Of a stretch of DNA of 5,159 bases, positions 1 to 5,159 are shown in pieces. Location: contig SLDB01000364.1 of NCBI GenBank assembly GCA_007125475.1, positions 1 through 5,159 on the forward strand, read 5' to 3'. The stretch comes from Nitriliruptoraceae bacterium (GTDB lineage Bacteria > Actinomycetota > Nitriliruptoria > Nitriliruptorales > Nitriliruptoraceae). A program made the translations under genes and the position numbers. Every line of letters starts with the position of its first letter. The stretch's first letter is position 1. The notes under the pieces were generated by a model, which searched no databases, was not told where the DNA came from, and saw only the letters and a program-made list of their open reading frames with translations.

Positions 1-244
1 AGGAGTACGCCCGCGTGTCGAACTTCAGGTGCATGAACCAACCGGCGATGTAGAGGAACTTCACCGACATCAGGACGATCAGCAGCGGGATCGCGATCAC
101 CCCGAAGTCGAAGAAGTACGTCGAGACCTCCAGCGCCGTGAGCACCGCGAGGACGGCCGCGATGTTGACGTAGTCGCGCGGGGAGGGGTGGAAGCCGTGG
201 TCGTCGGCTCCGTGCGAGGTGTCCTCGAGGGTGTCGGTGCTCAT
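1..244 (-). CDS. ctaF: Cytochrome c oxidase subunit IV, small prokaryotic type (5' part only)
   Basis: This gene runs off the left edge; the first 81 codons are visible. The product is a small integral membrane subunit of the aa3/caa3 oxidase. In related enzymes it helps assemble or stabilise subunit I and has no redox centre. After a short charged, His/Asp-rich N-terminus (residues 1-24), two membrane segments are visible at about 25-45 and 48-71. The loop after the second carries the family-like motif WFMHLKFD (residues 69-76). Glu39 and Lys62 lie inside the helices, as is usual in this family. Family members are usually about 100-110 residues with a third helix, so roughly 20-30 residues are probably missing. 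The ATG at 242-244 is preceded by GGAGA (253-257) with 8 bases between. The gene starts 44 bases after the ctaE stop, which fits the last position in a ctaCDEF operon. The family call is firm; the exact symbol follows the Bacillus convention. Confidence 0.88.
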   Translation of the reverse strand, partial: MSTDTLEDTSHGADDHGFHPSPRDYVNIAAVLAVLTALEVSTYFFDFGVIAIPLLIVLMSVKFLYIAGWFMHLKFDTRAYS

Positions 245-288
245 CGTGTCCGTCTCCGCAGGGGTGGTGGTCGCTGGCGGGTGTGGGC

Positions 289-882
289 TCAGCCCAGGAC
301 CGCGATCTCGGGGATGAGGTAGACGACGGTGAAGATCACGACCCAGACGATGTCGACGAAGTGCCAGTACAGCCCGATCATCTCGGTCTTGAGGTGCTGG
401 CCGGGCTTGACCTTCCCGGTGAGCGAGAACGTGTACAGGCTCAGCAGCAGGACGATCCCGATGAAGACGTGCGCCCCGTGGAAGCCGGTGAGGACGTAGA
501 ACGACGAGGCGAACGGCGAGGTCGTCAACGTCAGGCCCTCGCGGACGAAGACGTTGAACTCGAAGACCTGACCGCCGAGGAACACCATGCCCTGACCAGC
601 CGTGGCCAGGATCCACATCCGCATCCGGCGCAGGTCGCCCTGGGTGTGGGCGTGGTGGGCGAGCACCATCGTCAACGAGCTCATGAGGAGCACGAACGAG
701 CTGATCGAGGTGAACGGGATGTCGAAGATCTCGACCCCCGGGCCGCCCGCCGTCGTGGTCAGGTAGAGCAGGTAGGCGGCGACGAACGCCCCGAAGAACA
801 GGAACTCGGAGCCGAGGAACGTCCAGATCCCCAGCTTGCGATGGTCGACCCCCATCGTCGTGCTCTCTACGCCTGCGGCCAC
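289..882 (-). CDS. ctaE: Cytochrome c oxidase subunit III
   Basis: The product is a 197-residue membrane subunit of the heme-copper oxidase. It binds no metal; in the family it stabilises subunit I and supports proton uptake into the D channel. Five membrane helices are visible at about 17-41, 57-75, 87-108, 125-150 and 170-192. This is the short bacterial form, which lacks the first two helices of the seven-helix mitochondrial type. Family landmarks include Glu26 in GSEFLFFGAF, Glu108 in QVFEF, the TGFHGAHV motif (His135, His138) and YWHFVDIVW near the C-terminus. The start is a GTG, chosen because GAGGAAGG (890-897) lies 7 bases upstream. An in-frame ATG at codon 10 (853-855) is the alternative, but it has only a weak GAGAG before it. 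The gene lies 57 bases after the ctaD stop and 44 bases before ctaF, so cotranscription is likely. Confidence 0.95.
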   Translation of the reverse strand: MAAGVESTTMGVDHRKLGIWTFLGSEFLFFGAFVAAYLLYLTTTAGGPGVEIFDIPFTSISSFVLLMSSLTMVLAHHAHTQGDLRRMRMWILATAGQGMVFLGGQVFEFNVFVREGLTLTTSPFASSFYVLTGFHGAHVFIGIVLLLSLYTFSLTGKVKPGQHLKTEMIGLYWHFVDIVWVVIFTVVYLIPEIAVLG

Positions 883-889
883 GTGCCTG

Positions 890-897
890 CCTTCCTC
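890..897 (-). promoter_or_regulatory. Ribosome binding site that selects the GTG start of ctaE
   Basis: GAGGAAGG on the minus strand lies 7 bases before the GTG at 880-882. It favours this start over the downstream in-frame ATG at 853-855, which would remove nine non-conserved residues. Confidence 0.7.
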
Positions 898-904
898 GAG
901 CTCT

Positions 905-919
905 GACGCGCGCTGCGTC
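905..919 (-). repeat. Small inverted repeat between ctaD and ctaE
   Basis: A perfect 5-base stem (905-909 with 915-919) with a 5-base loop lies in the 57-base gap after the ctaD stop. There is no T run after it, so it does not look like an intrinsic terminator. It may be chance in GC-rich DNA or a weak intercistronic hairpin. Confidence 0.25.
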
Positions 920-939
920 TCGGACTCACCGGGTGGGTG

Positions 940-2916
940 TCAGCGCACGGCGGCGGTCGCCGGCGTGGGTGCGTCCTCGGGTTCGTCGTCGTCACCTTCC
1001 GCGACCGGCTCGTTGATCCATCCGAACACCCCGACCACCAGCCACAGCAATCCCAGCCCGAACAGCCACGGGTTGGCGTAGACCATCCCGTACCCGGCGG
1101 GGAAGAAGCCCAACGTCTGGACCAACGGCCAGTAGGAGGGGTCGGGCATGTGGATGTGCTCACCGTCGGCGCCGTCACCGTGCCCGGCGTCGCCTGCCGA
1201 ACCGTCGGTGTCGCGGTCGCCGGATCCCGACCCGTCCTCGGGGACGTGGTCCTCGGAGGCCCCGGCCGGGACCGCGACGGCACGGCCGGCATCGTCCTCG
1301 GCGTACTTACGGTGCCAGAACTCGTCGCGCTGGGTCACCGTCGGGATCGCGTAGAAGTTGACGTGCGGTGTGGGCGACTCGGTGAGCCACTCCAAGGTCC
1401 GGGCATCCCATGGGTCCTGACCCGCGATCTGGCCCTTGCGCACACTGGTGACCAGGTTGTAGAGGAACACCAGCGCCGAGCCGGTGATCACCAGCACCCC
1501 GATCGAACTGATGAGGTTGTAGAGCTCGACGGTGCCGCCGAGCTCGGCCGGCAGGACCGCGGTGCGCCGTGGCTGGCCGAGCAGCCCCGACATGTGCATC
1601 GGCCCGAACACGAGGTTGAACCCCAGCAACCACGTCCAGAAGTGGACCTTGCCGAGGCCCTCGTTCATCAGGCGGCCGGTGACCTTCGGGAACCAGAAGT
1701 AGACCCCGGCGATCAGGCCGAACAACGCCCCACCGAAGAGTACGTAGTGGAAGTGGGCCACGACGAAGTAGGTGTCGTGCTGCTGGGCGTTGTGCGGGAC
1801 GATGGCGTGCATCACCCCGGAGAGCCCGCCGATCACGAACATCGACACGAAGCCGATCGAGAACAGCATGGGGGTGTGGAAGCGGAGCTTGCCGCCCCAC
1901 ATCGTGAACACCCAGTTGAAGATCTTGATCCCGGTCGGCACCGCGATGAACATCGTCGTGAGACCGAACGCCGAGCGAGCCACCGGACCGAGCGCGGTGG
2001 TGAACATGTGGTGGGCCCACACCCCGAACCCGATGAACCCGATCGCGGCACCGGCGAACACCACCGCGGCGTAACCGAACAGCGGCTTGCGGGAGCCGAC
2101 CGGCAGGATCTCGGAGACGATCCCCATCGCCGGCAGGATCATGATGTAGACCTCGGGGTGGCCGAAGAGCCAGAAGAGGTGCTGGTAGAGCATCGGGTCG
2201 CCGCCGGTGGCGGGGTCGAAGAACTGGGCGCCGAAGCTGATGTCCGCCAGGAGCATGAACAACGCGACCGCGATGATCGGCATCGCGAAGAGCACCAGGA
2301 AGTTGGTGACCAACGACATCCAGATGAACACCGGCATGCGCATGAACGTCATGCCGGGGGCGCGCATGTTCAGGATCGTGACGATGAAGTTCACGGCAGC
2401 GGCGAGCGAGCTCACCCCCAGGATGTTCAGCCCGACGGCGTAGAACCCCATGTTGGAGACGGCTTCGGTCGAGATCGGCGGGTACCCGACCCAGGAGGCG
2501 TTCGGGGCCCCGCCCAGCAGGAACGAGCTGTAGAGGAAGATCCCACCGAAGAGGTAGACCCAGTAGCTGAACGCGTTCAGCCGGGGGAACGCCACGTCCC
2601 GGGCGCCGATCATCAACGGGATGAGGTAGTTGAAGAACGCCGCCGACAACGGCATCACGACGAGGAACACCATCGTGATGCCGTGCATCGTGAAGACCTG
2701 GTTGTAGATCTCCTCGGTCAGCGGGGTCTGCTCGGCCTGCGCGAGCTGCCAGCGGATCAGACCGGACTCGATCCCCCCGAGGGTGAAGAACACCAGCACC
2801 GTGATGAAGTACATCACGCCGATGCGCTTGTGGTCAGTGGTGGTCAACCAGCTGACCAGCCCCTTGTCGGACGACGGACGCCCGCTGTATCGGGTCTTCT
2901 CCGCGGTGTTGCTCAT
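940..2916 (-). CDS. ctaD: Cytochrome c oxidase subunit I, A1-type, with a two-helix C-terminal extension
   Basis: This is the catalytic subunit, which reduces O2 to water and pumps protons across the cell membrane. It is 658 residues from the ATG. Twelve canonical helices span about 30-490. Heme a ligands are His78 (TMHGITM) and His390. The heme a3 ligand is His388 in VVAHFHYV. CuB ligands are His253, His302 and His303, and Tyr257 is the crosslinked tyrosine of GHPEVY. Glu255 in that motif and Asp107/Asn114 in GARDVAFPRLN mark the D channel; Lys331 in PTGIKIFNW marks the K channel. Together these make it A1-type. After about residue 540 comes an acidic Gly/His-rich linker (about 552-589), then two further helices at about 596-612 and 616-634 and an acidic tail. 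That is roughly 120 residues beyond a typical subunit I. The start at 2916 is chosen over an in-frame GTG at 2940 because AAGGAG lies between them. The gene starts 74 bases after ctaC. Confidence 0.97.
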   Translation of the reverse strand: MSNTAEKTRYSGRPSSDKGLVSWLTTTDHKRIGVMYFITVLVFFTLGGIESGLIRWQLAQAEQTPLTEEIYNQVFTMHGITMVFLVVMPLSAAFFNYLIPLMIGARDVAFPRLNAFSYWVYLFGGIFLYSSFLLGGAPNASWVGYPPISTEAVSNMGFYAVGLNILGVSSLAAAVNFIVTILNMRAPGMTFMRMPVFIWMSLVTNFLVLFAMPIIAVALFMLLADISFGAQFFDPATGGDPMLYQHLFWLFGHPEVYIMILPAMGIVSEILPVGSRKPLFGYAAVVFAGAAIGFIGFGVWAHHMFTTALGPVARSAFGLTTMFIAVPTGIKIFNWVFTMWGGKLRFHTPMLFSIGFVSMFVIGGLSGVMHAIVPHNAQQHDTYFVVAHFHYVLFGGALFGLIAGVYFWFPKVTGRLMNEGLGKVHFWTWLLGFNLVFGPMHMSGLLGQPRRTAVLPAELGGTVELYNLISSIGVLVITGSALVFLYNLVTSVRKGQIAGQDPWDARTLEWLTESPTPHVNFYAIPTVTQRDEFWHRKYAEDDAGRAVAVPAGASEDHVPEDGSGSGDRDTDGSAGDAGHGDGADGEHIHMPDPSYWPLVQTLGFFPAGYGMVYANPWLFGLGLLWLVVGVFGWINEPVAEGDDDEPEDAPTPATAAVR

Positions 2917-2926
2917 TTCGCGGTGT

Positions 2927-2932
2927 CTCCTT
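2927..2932 (-). promoter_or_regulatory. Ribosome binding site that selects the ATG start of ctaD
   Basis: AAGGAG on the minus strand lies 10 bases before the ATG at 2914-2916. It sits inside the reading frame that would start at the GTG of 2938-2940, and this argues for the ATG, which gives the N-terminus MSNTAEKTRY. The spacing is slightly long. Confidence 0.65.
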
Positions 2933-2960
2933 GCCGGCACCGTGACGGTGCGGTGTCGGC
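2933..2960 (-). repeat. Bulged hairpin directly before the ctaD ribosome binding site
   Basis: The inner stem is a perfect 6-base pairing (2937-2942 with 2946-2951) around the 3-base loop 2943-2945. A further 4-base stem (2933-2936 with 2957-2960) closes it, with 5 unpaired bases on one side (2952-2956). The structure ends next to the AAGGAG at 2927-2932. There is no T run, so it is not an obvious terminator. It could affect mRNA processing or translation of ctaD relative to ctaC; that role is inferred. Confidence 0.4.
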
Positions 2961-2990
2961 GTCGCCCTCAGGCCGCCGTGGCACGTCGGG

Positions 2991-4073
2991 TCACTGCAGG
3001 GTGAGCAGGTACGCCACGAGGGCGTCGAGCTCGTCGTCGGTGAGGTCGAGGTCCGGCATCCCGATGCCGTTGACCTCGTACTGCATCGGCTTGATCGAGT
3101 TCGGGTCGGCGAGCCACTGACGCAGCGTCTCCTCGTCGAGGTCGACGATCGCGCCGGCGAACTCGTCCCGGCTCATCAGGTGCGTGAGATCGGGGCCCTG
3201 GCTGGGGCTGCGCGCACCGTCGCCCTCCCACACCTGGTGGCACGCGGCACACGACTGTCGGTCACCGAGGTCGTGGAACAGCTCCCGGCCCTCGGCCTCG
3301 GGCCCGCCGTCGGGGACCTCGGCCGGCGTGGACTGCTCCTCGACCCACTGGTCGAAATCGGCGGCCTCCATCGCGTGGACCCGCGCCCGCATGTTGACGT
3401 GCGACAGCCCGCAGTACTCGGCGCACTGCCCGAGGTAGGTCCCGGGCTCGTCGGCCTGCATGTTCAGGAACGTCGTGTGGTTCGGCAGGAGGTCCTGCTT
3501 CCCCGCCAGCGCCGGGATCCAGAACGAGTGGATCACGGCGCTGTCCTGCGAGTGCCCCGGGTCACCGGCGATCATCTCGAGTCGGACCGGGGTGTCGGTG
3601 GGGATAACCATCTCGTTCGCGGTGTAGACATCGAAATCGGGGTAGTAGTACTCGAACCACCACCGGTGTCCGATCACCTCCACAACGAGGTGCTCGTCCT
3701 CGGGCTCCTCCATCGTCGAGAAGATCATCTGCACGGTCGGGACCGCGATCACCGCGAGGATCACCGCCGGGATCATCGTCCAGACGATCTCGAGCTTGGT
3801 GTTGCCGTGGACCTGCACCGGCAGGGAGCCGTCGTCGTCCTTCCGGGTCCGGAACTTGACCACCGAGTAGATGATCAACCCCTGGACGAAGACGAACACG
3901 ACCAGGGCGATCACCGTGACGATGACGATGAGGTCGTGCGGGTCCTGGGCGTACGGACCGGCCGGCGACAGGGCGGACTGGTCACCGCTGCAGCCGGCGA
4001 GGACGAGGGCGGTGGCCAGGAGGAGGCCCGTGCTCCGGCGTCGTGGGCGACGCGACTCGTGATGCTCGCGCAA
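2991..4073 (-). CDS. ctaC: Cytochrome c oxidase subunit II with fused cytochrome c domain (caa3-type), lipoprotein
   Basis: This 360-residue subunit takes electrons into the oxidase on the outer face of the membrane. An Arg-rich N-terminus and a hydrophobic stretch end in the lipobox LAGC, so Cys28 is probably lipidated after signal cleavage. Two membrane helices follow at about 48-72 and 95-118. The cupredoxin domain (about 128-235) has the aromatic stretch HRWWFEYYY and a full CuA site: His182, Cys217, Glu219, Cys221, His225 and Met228. A C-terminal class I cytochrome c domain (about 258-360) has Cys275-Cys278-His279 for covalent heme c, and GPDLTHL after it. The axial Met is probably Met339 in GIGMPDL, with Met330 a second candidate. 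The start is TTG with GAGGAGA 7 bases upstream; there is no better in-frame start before the signal peptide. The gene is first of the ctaCDEF cluster and follows a 293-base structured leader. Confidence 0.96.
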   Translation of the reverse strand: MREHHESRRPRRRSTGLLLATALVLAGCSGDQSALSPAGPYAQDPHDLIVIVTVIALVVFVFVQGLIIYSVVKFRTRKDDDGSLPVQVHGNTKLEIVWTMIPAVILAVIAVPTVQMIFSTMEEPEDEHLVVEVIGHRWWFEYYYPDFDVYTANEMVIPTDTPVRLEMIAGDPGHSQDSAVIHSFWIPALAGKQDLLPNHTTFLNMQADEPGTYLGQCAEYCGLSHVNMRARVHAMEAADFDQWVEEQSTPAEVPDGGPEAEGRELFHDLGDRQSCAACHQVWEGDGARSPSQGPDLTHLMSRDEFAGAIVDLDEETLRQWLADPNSIKPMQYEVNGIGMPDLDLTDDELDALVAYLLTLQ

Positions 4074-4080
4074 CGTGACG

Positions 4081-4087
4081 TCTCCTC
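4081..4087 (-). promoter_or_regulatory. Ribosome binding site that supports the TTG start of ctaC
   Basis: GAGGAGA on the minus strand lies 7 bases before the TTG at 4071-4073. An ATG at 4087-4089 overlaps this site by one base but is out of frame with ctaC and has no Shine-Dalgarno of its own. The TTG is therefore the best-supported start. Confidence 0.7.
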
Positions 4088-4093
4088 ATGGGT

Positions 4094-4116
4094 CGGGCCG
4101 GTCGGTGCCTGGCCCG
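4094..4116 (-). repeat. Leader stem-loop 3, next to the ctaC ribosome binding site
   Basis: A 6-base GC stem (4111-4116 with 4094-4099) can extend by two G-C pairs (4108-4109 with 4100-4101) past a single unpaired A. It ends 6 bases before the GAGGAGA of ctaC. Its position could affect ribosome access; this is inferred. Confidence 0.35.
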
Positions 4117-4144
4117 GCTCGTCGTCGACGGGTCTCGAATTACT

Positions 4145-4168
4145 CGCCGCGGTTCCGGCGTCGCGGCG
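4145..4168 (-). repeat. Leader stem-loop 2
   Basis: A perfect 7-base all-G/C stem, CGCCGCG with CGCGGCG (4162-4168 and 4145-4151), encloses a 10-base loop. On the minus strand it is followed by the relatively AT-rich AGTAATTCG, not a true T run. It is more likely a leader hairpin than an intrinsic terminator. Confidence 0.4.
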
Positions 4169-4232
4169 TCACGCACGTCGGAATCAGCCCGGTGGGACCT
4201 GTCCGCCGTCCTCCTGCCGAGCTCCGCGGTCG

Positions 4233-4269
4233 GTGCCGGAGGCGGTGACGGTTCCCCCGCATCCGGCAC
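4233..4269 (-). repeat. Leader stem-loop 1, the strongest hairpin of the window
   Basis: An 8-base stem, GTGCCGGA with TCCGGCAC (4262-4269 and 4233-4240), continues past one T/C mismatch (4261 with 4241) into a 4-base GCGG/CCGC stem (4257-4260 with 4242-4245). The loop is 11 bases. That is twelve pairs, nearly all G-C. No T run follows. It would lie in the ctaC leader RNA if transcription starts near 4315. Confidence 0.5.
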
Positions 4270-4321
4270 GCCGTGACTCGCGGAGTGCCGACGGACCACG
4301 CTCGGCCCACCTCGCGGCCGG

Positions 4322-4327
4322 ATAGTA
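4322..4327 (-). promoter_or_regulatory. Possible -10 element of the ctaC promoter
   Basis: TACTAT on the minus strand is the best match to a housekeeping -10 box in this GC-rich gap. It would give a transcript start near 4315 and a leader of about 240 bases. No good -35 hexamer is found 16-19 bases upstream, where the sequence is around TTCGGCCT. The call is weak. Confidence 0.25.
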
Positions 4328-4349
4328 GCCGTTCGGACCCGGTGAGGCC

Positions 4350-4375
4350 GAACCGTCGACGTCGACTCACGGTTC
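4350..4375 (-). repeat. Inverted repeat across the permease stop codon, possible terminator
   Basis: GAACCGT and ACGGTTC (4369-4375 and 4350-4356 on the minus strand) form a perfect 7-base inverted repeat. The 12-base spacer contains self-complementary GTCGAC units, and the stop codon (4367-4369) lies within the repeat. There is no T run on either side, so a rho-independent terminator is not established. It could still mark the end of the permease transcript. Confidence 0.35.
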
Positions 4376-5125
4376 CCACCGGAACGTCCGCGACGCCAGC
4401 GCCACGGCTGCCGCGCCCCAGGCGGCGACCGTCGCCGCTTCGGCGACGGCGAGCCCCCCACCGTCGAACGCGACGCGCAACGCCTCACCCAGGGCACCCA
4501 CGGGGAGCACCCGACCGACCGCCGCCATCACCTCCGGGAGCGCCGCAGCGTCGAACGTCACCCCGCTGACGACGAGGAGGACGAGGAACACCGCGTTGGA
4601 CGCCGCCAGCGTGGCCTCGGCGCGCAACGTCCCCGCCATCAGCAGCCCCAGCGCGGTGAACGTCACCGCGCCCAGCACCATCAGCGACGGCCCCAACAAC
4701 GCGCCGCCGGACGGCGTCCACCCCAGCACCGTGAGCGCGATCACGACCACGAGCACGGTCTGGACCCCGAGGACCGCGGCGACCGCCAGACCCTTGGCCA
4801 CCAGAAACGCTGCCCGCGGCAGCGGGGTACCGCCGAGGCGCTTGAGCACCGCGTACTTCCGTTCGAACCCGGTCTGGATCGCCACCGCGACGAGACCCGT
4901 CGCCGCCACCGAGATCGCCAGCACCCCCGGGACGAGGAACGCCACGGCCGGACCGTCACCGGTCGGCAGGACGTCGACGCGGGAGAAGAACACCAGGATC
5001 CCCACCGGGATCCCCAGGATCACCACCAGGCTCTCGGGGGCACGCAGCAGCAGCCGCAGCTCCAGCGACGCCTGGGCCGCGATCGCCCGGGCATACGGGG
5101 TCCGTCGCTCGACGTCGGTCCTCAC
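4367..5125 (-). CDS. ABC-2 type transporter permease
   Basis: The product is a 252-residue membrane protein that would pair with a separate ATPase to form an exporter; the substrate is unknown. Six hydrophobic segments are visible at about 31-47, 61-84, 106-133, 140-163, 170-190 and 228-246. This is the ABC2_membrane layout, with no ATP-binding motifs. The cytoplasmic loop between the second and third holds FERKYAVLKRLGGTPLPR (residues 87-104). From memory, this loop is typical of actinobacterial permeases encoded beside heme A synthase (ctaA), such as the Rv1457c type; I could not check it. The GTG start overlaps the stop of an upstream frame by four bases (GTGA), with GGGTGG upstream. That start puts an Arg-rich segment before the first helix. 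The position just upstream of ctaC hints at a link with oxidase biogenesis, but this is inference. The ABC-2 call is firm; the role is not. Confidence 0.85.
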   Translation of the reverse strand: MRTDVERRTPYARAIAAQASLELRLLLRAPESLVVILGIPVGILVFFSRVDVLPTGDGPAVAFLVPGVLAISVAATGLVAVAIQTGFERKYAVLKRLGGTPLPRAAFLVAKGLAVAAVLGVQTVLVVVIALTVLGWTPSGGALLGPSLMVLGAVTFTALGLLMAGTLRAEATLAASNAVFLVLLVVSGVTFDAAALPEVMAAVGRVLPVGALGEALRVAFDGGGLAVAEAATVAAWGAAAVALASRTFRWEP

Positions 5126-5159
5126 GGCGCCACCCGGTTGCCGCGCGCCGCCCGGCGAC
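5122..5159 (-). CDS. C-terminal end of an upstream gene, possibly the partner ABC ATPase
   Basis: Only the last 11 codons and the stop are in the window; they read RRAARGNRVAP. The TGA (5122-5124) overlaps the permease GTG by a GTGA junction, the translational coupling expected of an ATPase-permease pair. The short Arg-rich tail resembles the ends of many ABC-2 ATPases, but nothing diagnostic is visible. The identity rests on context only. Confidence 0.4.
   Translation of the reverse strand, partial: RRAARGNRVAP

Larger units (their letters stand above)
4074..4366 (-). promoter_or_regulatory. Gene-free leader and probable promoter region of ctaCDEF
   Basis: These 293 bases separate the permease stop from the ctaC start and hold no convincing gene on either strand. 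The open frames across it are Arg/Pro-rich shadows with no family resemblance. Contents in the order of transcription: one arm of an inverted repeat at the permease stop, a TACTAT hexamer (4322-4327), then three stem-loops (4233-4269, 4145-4168, 4094-4116) and the ctaC ribosome binding site. The gap is far longer than any other here, so ctaCDEF probably has its own promoter. Read-through from the permease gene cannot be excluded. Confidence 0.55.

Noticed and set aside
283..906. A 207-codon plus-strand open frame antisense to ctaE
   Set aside because: It is charged and repetitive (Glu, Asp, Arg, Gln), with no domain. The minus strand clearly encodes subunit III over the same span.
1150..1263. 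Tandem repeat in the ctaD linker region
   Set aside because: The GTCG/CCGT-rich DNA reflects Asp-Gly-Ser codons of a low-complexity linker. I found no regular repeat unit.
937..3120. A 727-codon plus-strand open frame antisense to ctaD
   Set aside because: It is rich in His, Glu, Arg, Asp and Gly, has no recognisable domain, and lies opposite an unmistakable subunit I gene. Long antisense frames are expected from strong G/C bias at third codon positions.
4145..4168. Intrinsic terminator upstream of ctaC
   Set aside because: The stem is strong, but the following bases (AGTAATTCG) are not a T run, and the position between the likely promoter and ctaC would block the operon. Kept only as a leader hairpin.
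3180..4325. A 381-codon plus-strand open frame antisense to ctaC and its leader
   Set aside because: Its composition is the low-complexity Asp/Arg/His/Val type of a shadow frame. It covers the CuA and heme c coding region on the other strand, and no family resemblance is visible.
3982..4497. A 171-codon minus-strand open frame across the ctaC leader
   Set aside because: It overlaps both the permease 3' end and the ctaC start in another frame. It is Arg/Pro/Ser-rich with no family resemblance, and no Shine-Dalgarno supports a start inside it.
1..5159. Mobile element, CRISPR array, tRNA/rRNA gene or defence system
   Set aside because: No transposase, integrase, regular spaced repeats, tRNA-like cloverleaf or defence-type domain is seen. 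The whole window is explained by oxidase and transporter genes.

Overview
The window holds a terminal-oxidase gene cluster, all of it on the minus strand, from a G+C-rich bacterium. Read in the direction of transcription (right to left), it contains: the last 11 codons of an unidentified gene, possibly an ABC transporter ATPase; a six-helix ABC-2 type permease; a 293-base gene-free leader; then ctaC, ctaD, ctaE and the start of ctaF, which runs off the left edge. These last four encode subunits II, I, III and IV of an aa3/caa3-type cytochrome c oxidase. The strong G/C bias at third codon positions, the GTG and TTG starts, the ctaCDEF order and the permease type next to oxidase genes all suggest an actinobacterium, possibly from a deep-branching class. 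That placement is an inference and the sequence alone does not prove it.

The oxidase genes form a complete working core. CtaC is a lipoprotein with two membrane helices, a CuA site and a fused C-terminal cytochrome c domain. It would accept electrons and pass them through heme c and CuA to CtaD. CtaD carries all the expected heme a, heme a3 and CuB histidines, the Tyr of the His-Tyr crosslink, and the D- and K-channel residues of an A1-type heme-copper oxidase. CtaE is the five-helix form of subunit III. CtaF is a small helical subunit that supports assembly. The gaps between these four genes are 74, 57 and 44 bases. Each gene has a Shine-Dalgarno sequence, so they very probably form one operon.

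The 293-base leader between the permease and ctaC has a weak -10-like hexamer near its upstream end and three GC-rich stem-loops. The last stem-loop ends just before the ctaC ribosome binding site. ctaC itself starts at TTG. A further bulged hairpin abuts the ctaD ribosome binding site. These point to possible control at the RNA level, though GC-rich DNA produces hairpins easily.

I see no RNA genes, insertion sequences, CRISPR arrays or phage features. Most of the window is an ordinary respiratory operon. The points most worth a second look are the two-helix C-terminal extension of CtaD behind an acidic, Gly/His-rich linker, the structured leader, and the exporter permease directly upstream of the oxidase genes.
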